A stretch of DNA of 64,000 nucleotides, taken from the NCBI RefSeq assembly GCF_026104355.1, contig NZ_CP110535.1, positions 1,674,001 to 1,738,000 of the forward strand, written 5' to 3'. This stretch comes from Halomonas sp. BDJS001 (GTDB taxonomy: Bacteria; Pseudomonadota; Gammaproteobacteria; Pseudomonadales; Halomonadaceae). The notes under the pieces are model-generated. The model worked only from the letters and a program-made list of their open reading frames with translations, was not told where the DNA came from and did no database searches. The translations under genes and the position numbers were made by a program. Below, piece by piece: positions 52,790 through 62,120 of the stretch (position 1 is the first letter of the stretch; every line of letters begins with the position of its first letter).

Positions 52790-54232
52790 ATGTCTCACCA
52801 ATCCAATTTAATTGCCGACAATATCGAACAGTACCTGCACGAGCACGAAAACAAAGACCTGCTGCGCTTTATTACCTGCGGCAGTGTAGACGACGGCAAA
52901 TCGACACTGATTGGCCGCCTGCTCCACGACTCGAAAATGATCTTTGAAGATCAGCTGGCGGCGATTACCCAGGCTTCTAAAACCAGCGGCACCACTGGTG
53001 ATACCGTTGATTTGGCGCTGTTGGTCGATGGTCTGCAGTCGGAGCGCGAGCAGGGAATTACCATCGATGTGGCGTACCGCTTTTTCTCCACTGACAAGCG
53101 CAAGTTTATTATCGCCGATACGCCTGGGCACGAGCAGTACACCCGCAATATGGCCACCGGCGCATCAACCGCCAGCCTGGCGATTATTCTGATCGACGCC
53201 CGCTACGGCGTGCAGACCCAAACGCGCCGCCATAGCTTTATTGCCGACCTGCTGGGTATTCAGCACCTGGTGATTGCGGTTAATAAGATGGATCTGGTGG
53301 GCTTCTCCGAGCAGCGTTTTAACGAGATCGTCGATGAGTACCGCGCCTTTGCCACTAACCTGCAGGCGCCGGATATTCGCTTTGTGCCGATGTCAGCGCT
53401 GAATGGCGACAACGTGGTCAATCGCAGCGAACAGACGCCCTGGTATTTTAGCGATGGTTATCAGGGTAAAACGCTGATCGAGCTATTAGAGAGTGTCGAG
53501 ATCACCCGCGATCAAAACCTCAGCGATCTGCGCTTGCCGGTGCAGTACGTGAACCGCCCGAACCTTGATTTTCGCGGTTACTGCGGCACTTTGGCCGCGG
53601 GTGTATTGCGTCCTGGCCAAGCCGTTAAAGCACTGCCTTCAGGTAAAACATCCCGTGTAGAACGAATAGTTACTTTTGATGGCGACCTTGCAGCCGCTTA
53701 TCCCGGTCAGGCCATCACGGTAACCCTGGAAGATGAGATCGATATCTCCCGTGGCGATTGGCTGGTGGCGGCGGATAGCGAACTGCCGCTCTCCAACACC
53801 TTTAAAGCCGATATTGTCTGGATGCAGGAAGAGGAGTTAACGCCGGGCAAGCTCTACGATTTCAAACTGGCGACCCGGGATCTTTCCGGCCAGGTAAGTA
53901 CGATTGATTACCAAATCGACGTGAACACCCTGGAAAAACATGCCACTCACTCGCTGGGGTTAAATGCCATTGCCCGTTGCGACGTGGAGCTGACCGCTGC
54001 GATTCCGGTGGATGATTACCGCACCAGCCCAGGTACCGGTAGCTTTATCATCATTGACCGGCTGACCAACGTTACCGTAGGCGCCGGTATGATCCGCGGT
54101 ACTGCGAGTGAGGCGACAACCACATCCCCAACGACCGACTGGGCGGCCTTCGAGCGCGATCTGAATGCTTTGGTACGTAAGCATTTTCCCCACTGGGAAG
54201 CGAAAGATATTAGCGGCTTGTTTAACCGCTAA
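52790..54232 (+). CDS. cysN: Sulfate adenylyltransferase subunit 1 (GTPase)
   Basis: The 480-residue GTPase drives APS synthesis by CysD. P-loop GSVDDGKST is at about 26-34, [12 protein letters not shown] and NKMDLVGF follow, then two EF-Tu-like beta-barrel domains. The length shows plain CysN without a fused APS kinase (CysC) domain, so cysC must be elsewhere. ATG 52790 is 1 bp after the cysD stop. A hairpin follows. Confidence 0.95.
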   Translation: MSHQSNLIADNIEQYLHEHENKDLLRFITCGSVDDGKSTLIGRLLHDSKMIFEDQLAAITQASKTSGTTGDTVDLALLVDGLQSEREQGITIDVAYRFFSTDKRKFIIADTPGHEQYTRNMATGASTASLAIILIDARYGVQTQTRRHSFIADLLGIQHLVIAVNKMDLVGFSEQRFNEIVDEYRAFATNLQAPDIRFVPMSALNGDNVVNRSEQTPWYFSDGYQGKTLIELLESVEITRDQNLSDLRLPVQYVNRPNLDFRGYCGTLAAGVLRPGQAVKALPSGKTSRVERIVTFDGDLAAAYPGQAITVTLEDEIDISRGDWLVAADSELPLSNTFKADIVWMQEEELTPGKLYDFKLATRDLSGQVSTIDYQIDVNTLEKHATHSLGLNAIARCDVELTAAIPVDDYRTSPGTGSFIIIDRLTNVTVGAGMIRGTASEATTTSPTTDWAAFERDLNALVRKHFPHWEAKDISGLFNR

Positions 54233-54246
54233 ATGTCATCACTTAA

Positions 54247-54282
54247 AGCAAAACGCACGCCTTTAAGGCGTGCCGTTTTGCT
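54247..54282. terminator. Hairpin terminator after cysN (also facing tupA)
   Basis: AGCAAAACG-CACGCCTT and AAGGCGTG-C-CGTTTTGCT pair into a long stem with a single bulged C. The flanking AAAAC and GTTTT can act as U-tracts in either direction between the convergent cysN and tupA. Confidence 0.75.
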
Positions 54283-54301
54283 ATAGGGGGGCTTGCAAAT
54301 A

Positions 54302-55111
54302 TTACTCAGCGTTAGGGAAAAACAGCTGCTGGCCATCCACTTCATAATCCGCAATCGCTTGCTGTCCCTGTTCGGAAACCAACCACTCATGCCACTGGGC
54401 GGCGAGATCGTGCTTTAGGTGAGGGAAGCGCTCGGTTGAGAGTAGCAGGCTACCGTACTGGTTAAACAATCTCTCATCGCCTTCAAACAGCAGGGTAAGG
54501 TCTTGTGGGTTGTCAAAGGCGACCCAGGTGGCGCGGTCAGTAAACGTATAAGCGTCCATACCCGCGGCGGTATTCAGTGTGGGGCCCATACCACTACCCA
54601 GTTCGCGGTACCACTCACCCTGTGGCGTAACCCCGGCATCTTCCCACAAGCGCAATTCCGCGCGGTTCGTGCCGCTATCGTCCCCGCGTGAGGCGAAGGG
54701 GGACTCGCTCTCGGCAATGCGCTGCATGGCATCAATAACGGTTTCGCTGTCACTAATGCCAGCAGGGTCATCGCTCGGGCCAACGATCACAAAATCGTTG
54801 TACATTACATTCAAGCGTTCTGTGGCATAGCCATCAGCGACAAATTTTTCTTCACCGGCGGTGTCGTGAACCAGCAGGCTGTCCGCATCGCCGCGGCGGC
54901 CAATTTCGAACGCCTGGCCCGTACCCACGGCGACCACGCGTACATCAATTCCGGTCTCTTCGCTGAAGGCGGGGATGATGGCGTCAAACAGGCCTGAGTT
55001 TTCGGTAGAGGTGGTGGAGGCCAGGGTAATATAGTCATCCGCCGCCATGAGCGTGCCGCTGATGGTCAGTCCCAGGCTGCCTGCGACAACCAGTGCGTAG
55101 GTCTTATTCAT
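54302..55111 (-). CDS. tupA: Tungstate ABC transporter substrate-binding protein
   Basis: The 269-residue periplasmic protein has a signal peptide ending about residue 23 (GTLMA-ADD). LASTTSTENSGL, with the Thr/Ser oxyanion-binding motif of TupA, follows, then GTGQAFEIGRRGDADSLLVHD and SRGDDSGTNRAEL. The start is ATG 55111, with AAGGAG 7 nt upstream; a longer frame overlapping tupC is rejected. It binds tungstate and is last in tupB-tupC-tupA. Confidence 0.93.
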   Translation of the reverse strand: MNKTYALVVAGSLGLTISGTLMAADDYITLASTTSTENSGLFDAIIPAFSEETGIDVRVVAVGTGQAFEIGRRGDADSLLVHDTAGEEKFVADGYATERLNVMYNDFVIVGPSDDPAGISDSETVIDAMQRIAESESPFASRGDDSGTNRAELRLWEDAGVTPQGEWYRELGSGMGPTLNTAAGMDAYTFTDRATWVAFDNPQDLTLLFEGDERLFNQYGSLLLSTERFPHLKHDLAAQWHEWLVSEQGQQAIADYEVDGQQLFFPNAE

Positions 55112-55164
55112 TTTCTTGCTCCTTAAGGATGATCCTTCAATGTCAGTGCTACTTGATCTCAGCG

Positions 55165-55896
55165 TTACCACACCAGTTCGCCGCGAATAAATGCCTCCGC
55201 TTCACGCGAGGTGGGGGCGGTTAAAAAAGCGTGGGCAGGAGTGTGTTCGAGCAGTTCCCCGTTATGCATAAATACAATGTCATCGGCTAAACGGCGTGCT
55301 TGGTGCAAATCATGGGTGGTCATGACGATACGAGTACCGCTGTGATGAAACTCCCGTACCGCATCTTCGACGGCCTTGATGGCCGCAGGGTCGAGTGCCG
55401 AGGTGGGTTCATCTAAAAACAGTACTTGGGGGTTGAGCAGCCAGGCCCGCGCCAACGCCAAACGCTGCTGCTCACCGCCGGAAAGCACCCGCGCAGGCCG
55501 TTTGGCTAGGTGTGCTAAGCCAAACTTCTCAAGGGCACTCATCGCCTGGGCTTTTCGGGGTAATGTAGTCAGCTCTGGACGTGCTGCTTTGTTGATGGCC
55601 AGCACATAGGTGAGATTATCCAGCGCTGAGCGGCGCAGCAGCACAGGGCGCTGGAACACCATCGCTTGAGCCGGTGGGCTGCCTTGCCAACGAACCGTGC
55701 CGCTGGTAGGCGTTAATAGGCCGTGGGCCAAGCGCATAAGCAGGCTTTTGCCTGCGCCGTTGGGGCCCATAATCAGCGTTCGCTGGCAGCCCGCCAGACG
55801 CAGTGAGGTGGGCTTAAGCAACGTGTGGCCCCGATGGATGAAGCCCACGCTATCGAGTTCAAGGGGAGCGACGGGGGGCGTATGGCGTGCATTCAT
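55165..55896 (-). CDS. tupC: Tungstate ABC transporter ATP-binding protein
   Basis: The 243-residue ATPase has Walker A MGPNGAGKSLLM (about 43-54), signature LSGGEQQRLALARA, Walker B LFLDEPTSALD and H-loop TTHDLHQARRLADD. It powers the TupB permease. It overlaps the tupB stop by 4 bp and precedes tupA by 53 bp. Confidence 0.92.
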   Translation of the reverse strand: MNARHTPPVAPLELDSVGFIHRGHTLLKPTSLRLAGCQRTLIMGPNGAGKSLLMRLAHGLLTPTSGTVRWQGSPPAQAMVFQRPVLLRRSALDNLTYVLAINKAARPELTTLPRKAQAMSALEKFGLAHLAKRPARVLSGGEQQRLALARAWLLNPQVLFLDEPTSALDPAAIKAVEDAVREFHHSGTRIVMTTHDLHQARRLADDIVFMHNGELLEHTPAHAFLTAPTSREAEAFIRGELVW

Positions 55897-56597
55897 CCCA
55901 GCCGCCTTTTCGCCGTTTCGCCAATGATATGGGCGATCGCGTTAATCATGGTGACCAGGGCGAGCAGGATGATCCCCAAGCCTAGCGCCATGGGCAGGTT
56001 GCCCTTGCTGGTTTCCAGCACAATGCTGGTGGTCATCACCCGGGTGACACCATCGATATTGCCGCCCACAATCATTACCGCGCCCACTTCTGCGCTGGCG
56101 CGGCCGAAGCCTGCCAGGATGACCGTTAATAGCCCAAAACGCGCATCCCATAGCAGGGTGGGGATCATACGCAGGCGCGTCAGCCCCAATGAGTTCAATT
56201 GTTCGGCATACTCGCCGTGGAGCGCCTCGACCTGCTGGCGGGTAAGGGCGGCGATAATGGGCATTACCAGAATCACCTGAGCGATCACCATGGCCGTGGG
56301 GGTAAACAGCAGACCCCACTCGCCCAGGGGGCCTGCGCGCGAAAGCAACAGGTAGACACAAAGACCTGCCACGACGGGCGGTAAGCCCATTAGAGCATTC
56401 AGGGCCACAATCACGACGTTACGTCCAGGAAAGCGCCATAGCGCCAGGGCGGCGCCTAAGGGTAGAGCTATCAGGCTGGCGATCACTACCGCCATCAGCG
56501 ATACCTGCAGCGAGAGCGTTACAATGGAGATGAGCGCACTATCCATACCCAGGATCAGGGCGAGGGCGGTACTAAAAGCGTTGTCACTGGTCAGCAT
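55893..56597 (-). CDS. tupB: Tungstate ABC transporter permease
   Basis: The 234-residue inner-membrane protein has about five helices and the EAA-like loop EYAEQLNSLGLTRLRMI. It contains LNALMGLPPVVAGLCVYLLLSRAGPLGEWG, which is typical of TupB/WtpB. It is the first gene of the tungstate operon and divergent from a regulator gene. A tandem repeat array lies just upstream of its start. Confidence 0.92.
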   Translation of the reverse strand: MLTSDNAFSTALALILGMDSALISIVTLSLQVSLMAVVIASLIALPLGAALALWRFPGRNVVIVALNALMGLPPVVAGLCVYLLLSRAGPLGEWGLLFTPTAMVIAQVILVMPIIAALTRQQVEALHGEYAEQLNSLGLTRLRMIPTLLWDARFGLLTVILAGFGRASAEVGAVMIVGGNIDGVTRVMTTSIVLETSKGNLPMALGLGIILLALVTMINAIAHIIGETAKRRLG

Positions 56598-56614
56598 TGA
56601 GCGTCGGCATCATT

Positions 56615-56656
56615 GTTGTTTGGGAGCGGTTGTTTGAGAGCTGTTGTTTGAGAATT
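56615..56656. repeat. Short tandem repeat, period 14, three units
   Basis: GTTGTTTGGGAGCG, GTTGTTTGAGAGCT and GTTGTTTGAGAATT follow one another at 56615-56656. The array is 17 bp from the tupB start in the divergent tupB-regulator gap and could lie in the tupB leader. Confidence 0.88.
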
Positions 56657-56768
56657 GGCGTGTAAAAACAATTGCGCAATAAGTGGCATGATGTACCGTA
56701 AAGGGACTAAATGCACCCAGGCCTGAAATTAGTGCAGTTTTATGCAGTCTTAAACAAGGGGCAGCGGT

Positions 56769-57683
56769 GTGCCGCGCAATGAGGTCTCCATCGCGATGTT
56801 TGAACGACATACTTATTTGACTACCGCAGAAGTCGCTGACTACCTGCGCTTAAAAGAGCGCAAAGTGTATGACCTGGTGCGCCAAGGTCAGATTCCGTGC
56901 AGCCGGATAACGGGAAAGCTGCTGTTTCCCCGCCAGCAAATAGACCTATGGGTGTTGAATCACTTGGAAGGTGATCAGGCGCAGCGCTTAACAGTGCCGC
57001 TCGTGGTGGCTGGTAGTCAGGATCCTCTGTTGGAGTGGGCTATTCGGGAAAGTGGCTCTGATCTGGCGATGCTCTGCCAAGGCAGTGGCGACGGCGTACG
57101 GCGATTGCTTGACGGCAAGGCGATGTTAGCGGGTATTCATCTGCTCGATGCTTCCACCCAACGCTACAACGAACCCGATGCACTCGGCTTAAGCGGCATG
57201 CGTGATCTATTGATAGTGCGCTGGGCCAAGCGTCGTCAGGGGCTGCTTTTGCCCGCTGGCAATCCGCTGAAGATCACCAGGCTGAGTGATTTAAAACGAA
57301 CCGGCGTTCGTGTGGCCCATCGTCAGCCAGATGCTGGGGCAGCAAGGCTGCTGAGCTGTTTGCTAAGCCAAGCAGGGATAGGCAGCACGGCGCTGAACTG
57401 GGCCCCACACGCCTCCTTAAACGAGGATGATTTGGCGCTCAGCATTGGTCAGGGCGAGGCCGATGTTGGGCTGGGGGTTGAAGCCGCTGCCCAGCGCCAG
57501 CAATTGGACTTCATTCCCCTTTGCGAGGAGCCGTTTGATTTAATCATGCGGCGGCGCAGCTATTTCGAGCCGTCTATACAGCGTCTGTTGGCGTTTGCGC
57601 ATCAAGCCCGCTTTGCGGAGCGTGCAGCACAGTTAGGTGGTTATAATCTCGCTGAAATAGGTAAGATAGTACATAACGCTTAG
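56769..57683 (+). CDS. Excisionase-type HTH regulator with substrate-binding domain (tungstate regulator-like)
   Basis: The 304-residue protein has a MerR/excisionase-type helix-turn-helix (about 10-60, YLTTAEVADYLRLKERKVYDLVRQG and GKLLFPRQQIDLWV) and a periplasmic-binding-protein-like domain (about 75-300) of the PBP_like type, as in putative molybdate/tungstate regulators. Position, divergent from tupBCA, suggests it senses tungstate or a pterin cofactor precursor and controls that operon. GTG 56769 has AAGGGG 7 nt upstream; ATG 56796 is an alternative start that keeps the HTH. Confidence 0.85.
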   Translation: MPRNEVSIAMFERHTYLTTAEVADYLRLKERKVYDLVRQGQIPCSRITGKLLFPRQQIDLWVLNHLEGDQAQRLTVPLVVAGSQDPLLEWAIRESGSDLAMLCQGSGDGVRRLLDGKAMLAGIHLLDASTQRYNEPDALGLSGMRDLLIVRWAKRRQGLLLPAGNPLKITRLSDLKRTGVRVAHRQPDAGAARLLSCLLSQAGIGSTALNWAPHASLNEDDLALSIGQGEADVGLGVEAAAQRQQLDFIPLCEEPFDLIMRRRSYFEPSIQRLLAFAHQARFAERAAQLGGYNLAEIGKIVHNA

Positions 57684-57789
57684 CGCAGAGCCGATAGCCT
57701 CGATTCATTAGCAGGGTAGCTTGACGCTGTTACTATATGCGCCACACTAGTGGAGCGTTACAGACGCAAATCATCACGAAAAGGAGAGC

Positions 57790-58356
57790 ATGATGAAACA
57801 AGCACTGAATGGTAAACGAGTGGCTATTTTAGCCGCCGCTGGTTTTGAAGAGTCTGAGTTGAGCGTGCCGCGTGCCGCGCTGCAGAAAGAGGGCGTTGAG
57901 GTTCATGTGGTCACTCCCGATGGCAAGGGGATTAAGGCTTGGGCGGAAACCGATTGGGGTGATACCTACGAAGCTGATAAAGCCCTTTCAGATGTCAATG
58001 AGTCTGACTACCACGCGTTGGTACTGCCTGGTGGCTTATTCAATCCCGATGAGCTGCGCACCAACGACGAGGCATTAAGCTTTGTAAAGGCGTTTTTCCA
58101 AGCAGGTAAGCCCGTGGCAGCGATTTGTCATGCCCCATGGATATTGATCAATGCAGGCGTAGTGGAAGGACGTCGTATGACCTCCGTTCCTAGCGTTGCA
58201 CAAGACCTGCTCAATGCTGGTGCTGAATGGGTGGATGAGCCTGTCGTCGTTGATAGTGGGCTAGTGACCAGCCGCACACCGAAAGACTTGGATGCCTTCA
58301 ATGCCAAGTTACTTGAAGAGCTTCAGGAAGGGCGTCACTCCGGTCAACACGCTTGA
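57790..58356 (+). CDS. DJ-1/PfpI family protein (YhbO-like deglycase/protease superfamily)
   Basis: The 188-residue class I glutamine-amidotransferase-like protein has the nucleophile elbow AAICHAPWIL, with Cys at about 115 and His next to it, and the conserved E of GFEESEL (about 17-23). The closest known relatives are PfpI and YhbO, linked to repair of glyoxal-modified molecules and stress resistance. AAGGAG lies just ahead. Two ATG codons are adjacent, and the second (57793) has the better spacing. It overlaps the App1-like gene. Confidence 0.9.
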   Translation: MMKQALNGKRVAILAAAGFEESELSVPRAALQKEGVEVHVVTPDGKGIKAWAETDWGDTYEADKALSDVNESDYHALVLPGGLFNPDELRTNDEALSFVKAFFQAGKPVAAICHAPWILINAGVVEGRRMTSVPSVAQDLLNAGAEWVDEPVVVDSGLVTSRTPKDLDAFNAKLLEELQEGRHSGQHA

Positions 58357-59474
58357 TGGGCATACTGCGCCAGTGGGCAAGCTTTGTTAAAAGGCTTGTC
58401 CACGTTATTGCCAAACCTATTAAAGGAGAGAGTGGCCGCGGTGGCATGGTGGTTCATCCCTACCGTGGCTACGGTTCCCAGCAGGAAATATTTGTTATGG
58501 GGAGGGTGTTTCGCCAGGCGGCGCTTGGCCGGGCGATCCCACGCCATGGCATGTGGCGCGATACCGCAGATGTAGCGCGGCGAATTTTGCGCCGTGGCCT
58601 TGCCGATGCGCAGGTGGAAATACACATCGGCGACAATCAGCTCTGCGTGGGGACGGATCGCGATGGCTATTTCGATGTGCACCTGCCGATCAGTCACGCG
58701 CTACCCATTGATGTCTCCTGGCACCGCGCCGATATTTTGGTGCACTGCCCTCATCAAACCCCAGTGCGCACTCACGTTGAAGTATACGTACCGCCTCCCG
58801 AAGCAGATTTGCTGGTGATCAGCGATATCGATGACACCGTGATGTTTACCGGCGTGGCGGAAAAGCTCAAAATGCTTTATCGCCTATTTGTCAAAAAACC
58901 CCACCGCCGCACCGCTTTCCCTGGAGTGGCCTCGCTCTATCAAGCACTGCATCGTGGCGTGAGTGAGCGCGCCGAACGGCCCATTCTGTATGTTTCCCGG
59001 GGGCCTTGGGCCATTTACGAAATGCTCGAAACCTTTTTTCAGATCAACCGCATTCCCGTTGGGCCGATTATTTTTTTACGCGAGTGGGGTATCTCGTTGC
59101 GCCGCCCATGGCCGCGGCGTGCCGAAGAGCACAAGCGTGATCTGATCGACCGCATGTTGACCCTCTACAGCGAGATGCCCTGCATTCTGATCGGCGACAG
59201 CGGTCAGCACGATCCAGAAGTCTATTTCGAGATCGTGAAAGCCTACCCTGACCGGATAAAAGCCATCTATATCCGCCGGGTGGATAAAAACCCCAAGCGT
59301 GAGCAGGCTATCCAGCGGTTGCGGGATGAGTTGGTGGGTACCCAGTGTGAACTGGTGTTAGCCGCCGATAGCGTTCTGATTGCCGAGCATGCCCACGCTC
59401 AGGGCGATATCTCTGCCCACGGCTTAGCGGCGGTCAAGCGCGACGTGGAGGAGCATCGCAACACGCCTGCATAA
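58356..59474 (+). CDS. App1-like phosphatidate phosphatase domain protein (DUF2183)
   Basis: The 372-residue protein carries the HAD-like motif DIDDT at about 152-156 (VISDIDDTVMFTGVAEK), the FPGVASLYQAL stretch, YVSRGPWAIYEML and LIGDSGQHDPEVYFEIV, all typical of the APP1 catalytic domain of DUF2183. In yeast App1 is a phosphatidate phosphatase, while bacterial members are uncharacterised. The 140-residue N-terminal region with an IgG-like beta fold is usual. ATG 58356 overlaps the stop of the PfpI gene. No signal peptide is seen. Confidence 0.83.
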   Translation: MGILRQWASFVKRLVHVIAKPIKGESGRGGMVVHPYRGYGSQQEIFVMGRVFRQAALGRAIPRHGMWRDTADVARRILRRGLADAQVEIHIGDNQLCVGTDRDGYFDVHLPISHALPIDVSWHRADILVHCPHQTPVRTHVEVYVPPPEADLLVISDIDDTVMFTGVAEKLKMLYRLFVKKPHRRTAFPGVASLYQALHRGVSERAERPILYVSRGPWAIYEMLETFFQINRIPVGPIIFLREWGISLRRPWPRRAEEHKRDLIDRMLTLYSEMPCILIGDSGQHDPEVYFEIVKAYPDRIKAIYIRRVDKNPKREQAIQRLRDELVGTQCELVLAADSVLIAEHAHAQGDISAHGLAAVKRDVEEHRNTPA

Positions 59475-59522
59475 CCCCACCCTCACACAACGCTGTTGCC
59501 AAGCCAGCCCCCATGGTAAAAG

Positions 59523-59567
59523 CTAAGCTGATAAGCACTCATCTGATAAGCGCTAGGCTGAGAAAAA
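59523..59567. repeat. Short tandem repeat, period 15, three units
   Basis: Units 59523-59537, 59538-59552 and 59553-59567 each begin CT-x-x-(G/T)CTGA; the first two share CTGATAAGC. The array fills part of the 143-bp gap between the App1-like and YugP-like genes. Confidence 0.8.
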
Positions 59568-59617
59568 CTGTTGACCGTCGGTTGTCTAACGGCGGTTGTT
59601 GATGGATAGAGACTGCC

Positions 59618-60292
59618 ATGGTTGTTCTGCTGATCATTTTCGCACTGGTTGTTTTTGTGCTTCCCAATGCATGGGCCAAGTGGGTGCTCAAACGCCATAC
59701 TCGTGGTCGTGACGATTATCCTGGCACTGGGGCAGAGCTTGCCGATCATTTGCTGCGCCGACTGGGTATTGAGGGAGCGAGTGTCGAGCGCACCGAGTTC
59801 GGTGACCACTACGACCCGGAAACCCGCTGCGTGCGGCTCTCCCCGGATAATTACGACGGCCGTTCGCTAACCGCCGTCACCGTCGCTGCCCACGAGGTAG
59901 GCCACGCTATTCAGCACTATCAGGGTTATGCACCGCTGCTGGCGCGCAGCCGGTTAGTGGGTGTGGCGCAAAAAGCCGAAAAACTCGGCGCTATACTGAT
60001 GATGGCCGCGCCTTTTCTATTTCTACTAACGCGTTTGCCGGGTGGTTTGGCGATAGTGATAGCTATCGCCGTCATTAGCTTTGGCACCGCCGCATTGGTG
60101 CATCTAGTGACCCTGCCGGTCGAGTTCGATGCCAGCTTTAACCGCGCGCTGCCGCTATTGAAAGAGTACGTCCCGCCTTACGATATGCCCGGCGCCCGCC
60201 ACGTACTCACCGCCTGCGCCTTTACCTACGTAGCCGCCTCACTTGCCAGTGTTATGAACCTGGGGCGCTGGCTGGTGATTTTGCGGCGGTGA
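59618..60292 (+). CDS. Membrane zinc metallopeptidase, YugP family
   Basis: The 224-residue protein has an N-terminal membrane anchor (1-20), the zinc motif HEVGH (in AAHEVGHAIQHYQGY, about 92-96), two central helices (about 125-165) and a final hydrophobic stretch. VEFDASFNRALPLL carries the third zinc ligand region (E/D). The family (Zn_peptidase_2) has no established substrate. It is a single gene that converges on cmoB. Confidence 0.87.
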   Translation: MVVLLIIFALVVFVLPNAWAKWVLKRHTRGRDDYPGTGAELADHLLRRLGIEGASVERTEFGDHYDPETRCVRLSPDNYDGRSLTAVTVAAHEVGHAIQHYQGYAPLLARSRLVGVAQKAEKLGAILMMAAPFLFLLTRLPGGLAIVIAIAVISFGTAALVHLVTLPVEFDASFNRALPLLKEYVPPYDMPGARHVLTACAFTYVAASLASVMNLGRWLVILRR

Positions 60293-60311
60293 ATTTGAAA
60301 GCGTGCAGTGC

Positions 60312-61322
60312 CTATCCCGATTTATTCGCCAAAATCACCGCCCGCCGCGGTGCAGGGTAGCCTTCAATAGTGCGGCTGCGATCATTCGGGTCAAGAAAAT
60401 CCGCCAGCGACTGGTAGGTCATCCACTCCGTCGATCGCTGCTCCTCTAACGTAGTAGCGGCTTCGTCCACGACACGCACATTGGTAAAACCACAGCGTTC
60501 CAGCCAGTGGCATAGCGCTTTGGAAGAGGGTAGGAAGTAGACGTTGGGCATGGCTGCGTAACGTTCGCCGGGCACAAATACGGTCTGCTCGTCGCCTTCG
60601 ACTACCAGGGTCTCCAGCACTAGCTCGCCGCCTGGAACTAACGCGGCTTTTAGCTGCTGTAGATGTTCCAACGGGGCAGGGCGATGATAGAGCACGCCCA
60701 TGGAAAATACCGTATCGAAAAAGCCCAGGTTTTCTGGCACATCTTCGATGCCTACTGGCAAAAACTGCGTTCTGCCCTCGTCAGCATCGCCGACGAAGTG
60801 GCGTACCGCCTGAAACTGCCAGTAGAAGCGCGGCGAAGGGTCGATCACCAATACAAAGGCCGCGCCAGCACCTGCCATCCGCCAAGCGTGGTAACCGCTA
60901 CCGCCACCCACGTCGAGCACCTTACGGTATTTTAGCGGCGCCAGATGCGGCGCTACTCTCTGCCACTTCCAGTCTGAGCGCCACTCGGTGTCAATATGAA
61001 TGCCGCCCAGTTGAAAAGGGCCTTTACGCCAGGGGGCGAGCTTTCTTAGCAGGTTAAAGCACTGGCGCTGCTGGCTATCGCTAAGATCAAGATCAACGCT
61101 GACGGTGTCGCTATTTAAATCCACGCGTCGCTCGGCGGGCAACGCTGGAAGCTTGGCCACGGCTTTTTCCCAGGCGGATAAATCGCCATGGCGGTTACGG
61201 TCAAGCCCGTGAGCTAACTGCTCGGGAAGCTTCGCTAGCCAGGATGTTAGCGAGGCATCAAGCGTGGCTTGATCTAAAAACGCCTGATAAATTGCGCGAT
61301 GATCATCGGATAGCGGCGCCAC
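60312..61322 (-). CDS. cmoB: tRNA U34 carboxymethyltransferase
   Basis: The 336-residue enzyme uses carboxy-SAM to turn 5-hydroxyuridine 34 into cmo5U. The SAM fold motif VLDVGGGSGYHAWRMAGAGA (about 133-152) differs from ordinary methyltransferases in the CmoB manner. IDPSPRFYWQFQAVRHF and GVLYHRPAPLEHL are family marks. It starts 2 bp after the cmoA stop on the same strand, so the pair is an operon. With cmoM it completes synthesis of mcmo5U. Confidence 0.95.
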   Translation of the reverse strand: MAPLSDDHRAIYQAFLDQATLDASLTSWLAKLPEQLAHGLDRNRHGDLSAWEKAVAKLPALPAERRVDLNSDTVSVDLDLSDSQQRQCFNLLRKLAPWRKGPFQLGGIHIDTEWRSDWKWQRVAPHLAPLKYRKVLDVGGGSGYHAWRMAGAGAAFVLVIDPSPRFYWQFQAVRHFVGDADEGRTQFLPVGIEDVPENLGFFDTVFSMGVLYHRPAPLEHLQQLKAALVPGGELVLETLVVEGDEQTVFVPGERYAAMPNVYFLPSSKALCHWLERCGFTNVRVVDEAATTLEEQRSTEWMTYQSLADFLDPNDRSRTIEGYPAPRRAVILANKSG

Positions 61323-61324
61323 CT

Positions 61325-62068
61325 TTAACCCTCCTTAAACGCAATTAGCGAGGCAAAGTTGAGGTACTGAAACCATGTCATTGAGCGTGGAAATCCGGCT
61401 TGCTTAAGACGCCCATGCAGTGCGTCCAGCGTGTCCGGCACCAGCACGTTCTCCAGTGCCGTGCGCTTTTGGCTGATTTCCAGGTCGCTGTATCCGTTGG
61501 CGCGCTTAAAGTCGTGGTAGCGCTCTACCCGCCAAGCGTTGTCGCGCTCGTCTGCGTCGACGGTCTTCTCCGAGAGAATCAGCACGCCGCCGGGTTCCAG
61601 CGCTGCATACAGCCGGGTTAATAGCGCATCACGGTCTGCCGCAGGTAGAAATTGCAGCGTAAAATTGAGAATGATCATACCCGAAGGCGCATACTCCAGG
61701 GTACGAATGTCGGCTTCTTCAACCTGCATGGCGTACGCTGGGCACTCGTCAGCAAAGGTTTGCCGTGCTTTAGAGGCCATGGCGGGAGAGAGATCGACCC
61801 CTGTGTAGCGAAAAGCATCAGGCGGCAGCGCGCCCGCCAGTGCAAGGCCGGAAGCGCCCAGCGAACAGCCCAGATCATAGACATGGGCGCCATGGCGCAG
61901 GTGTCGCTGGGCAATTAAGCTCAACATGCCGAGAATTTGCCCATAGCCGGGTACCGATCGGCGGATCATATCAGGGAAACAGGCGACCACCTTTTCATCG
62001 AACGAGAACCGCGCAACTCGGTCAAGGGGTGTCGAAAAGATAGCGTCACGGTAAGATGCATCACTCAT
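61325..62068 (-). CDS. cmoA: Carboxy-S-adenosyl-L-methionine synthase
   Basis: The 247-residue enzyme makes carboxy-SAM from SAM and prephenate for CmoB. Marks are FDEKVVACFPDMIRRSVPGYGQIL near the N terminus, YDLGCSLGASGLAL (SAM motif) and the NFTLQFLP stretch. ATG 62068 is chosen since the family starts close before YRDAIFSTPLDRV; an upstream extension to 62197 crosses a tandem repeat and has no homology. It is the first gene of cmoA-cmoB and is divergent from pgi. Confidence 0.95.
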   Translation of the reverse strand: MSDASYRDAIFSTPLDRVARFSFDEKVVACFPDMIRRSVPGYGQILGMLSLIAQRHLRHGAHVYDLGCSLGASGLALAGALPPDAFRYTGVDLSPAMASKARQTFADECPAYAMQVEEADIRTLEYAPSGMIILNFTLQFLPAADRDALLTRLYAALEPGGVLILSEKTVDADERDNAWRVERYHDFKRANGYSDLEISQKRTALENVLVPDTLDALHGRLKQAGFPRSMTWFQYLNFASLIAFKEG

Positions 62069-62120
62069 GGGCAAGCCGGGATCATGGAAAAGGCGTGCTA
62101 GTTTACGCGCCCTTAATTGA

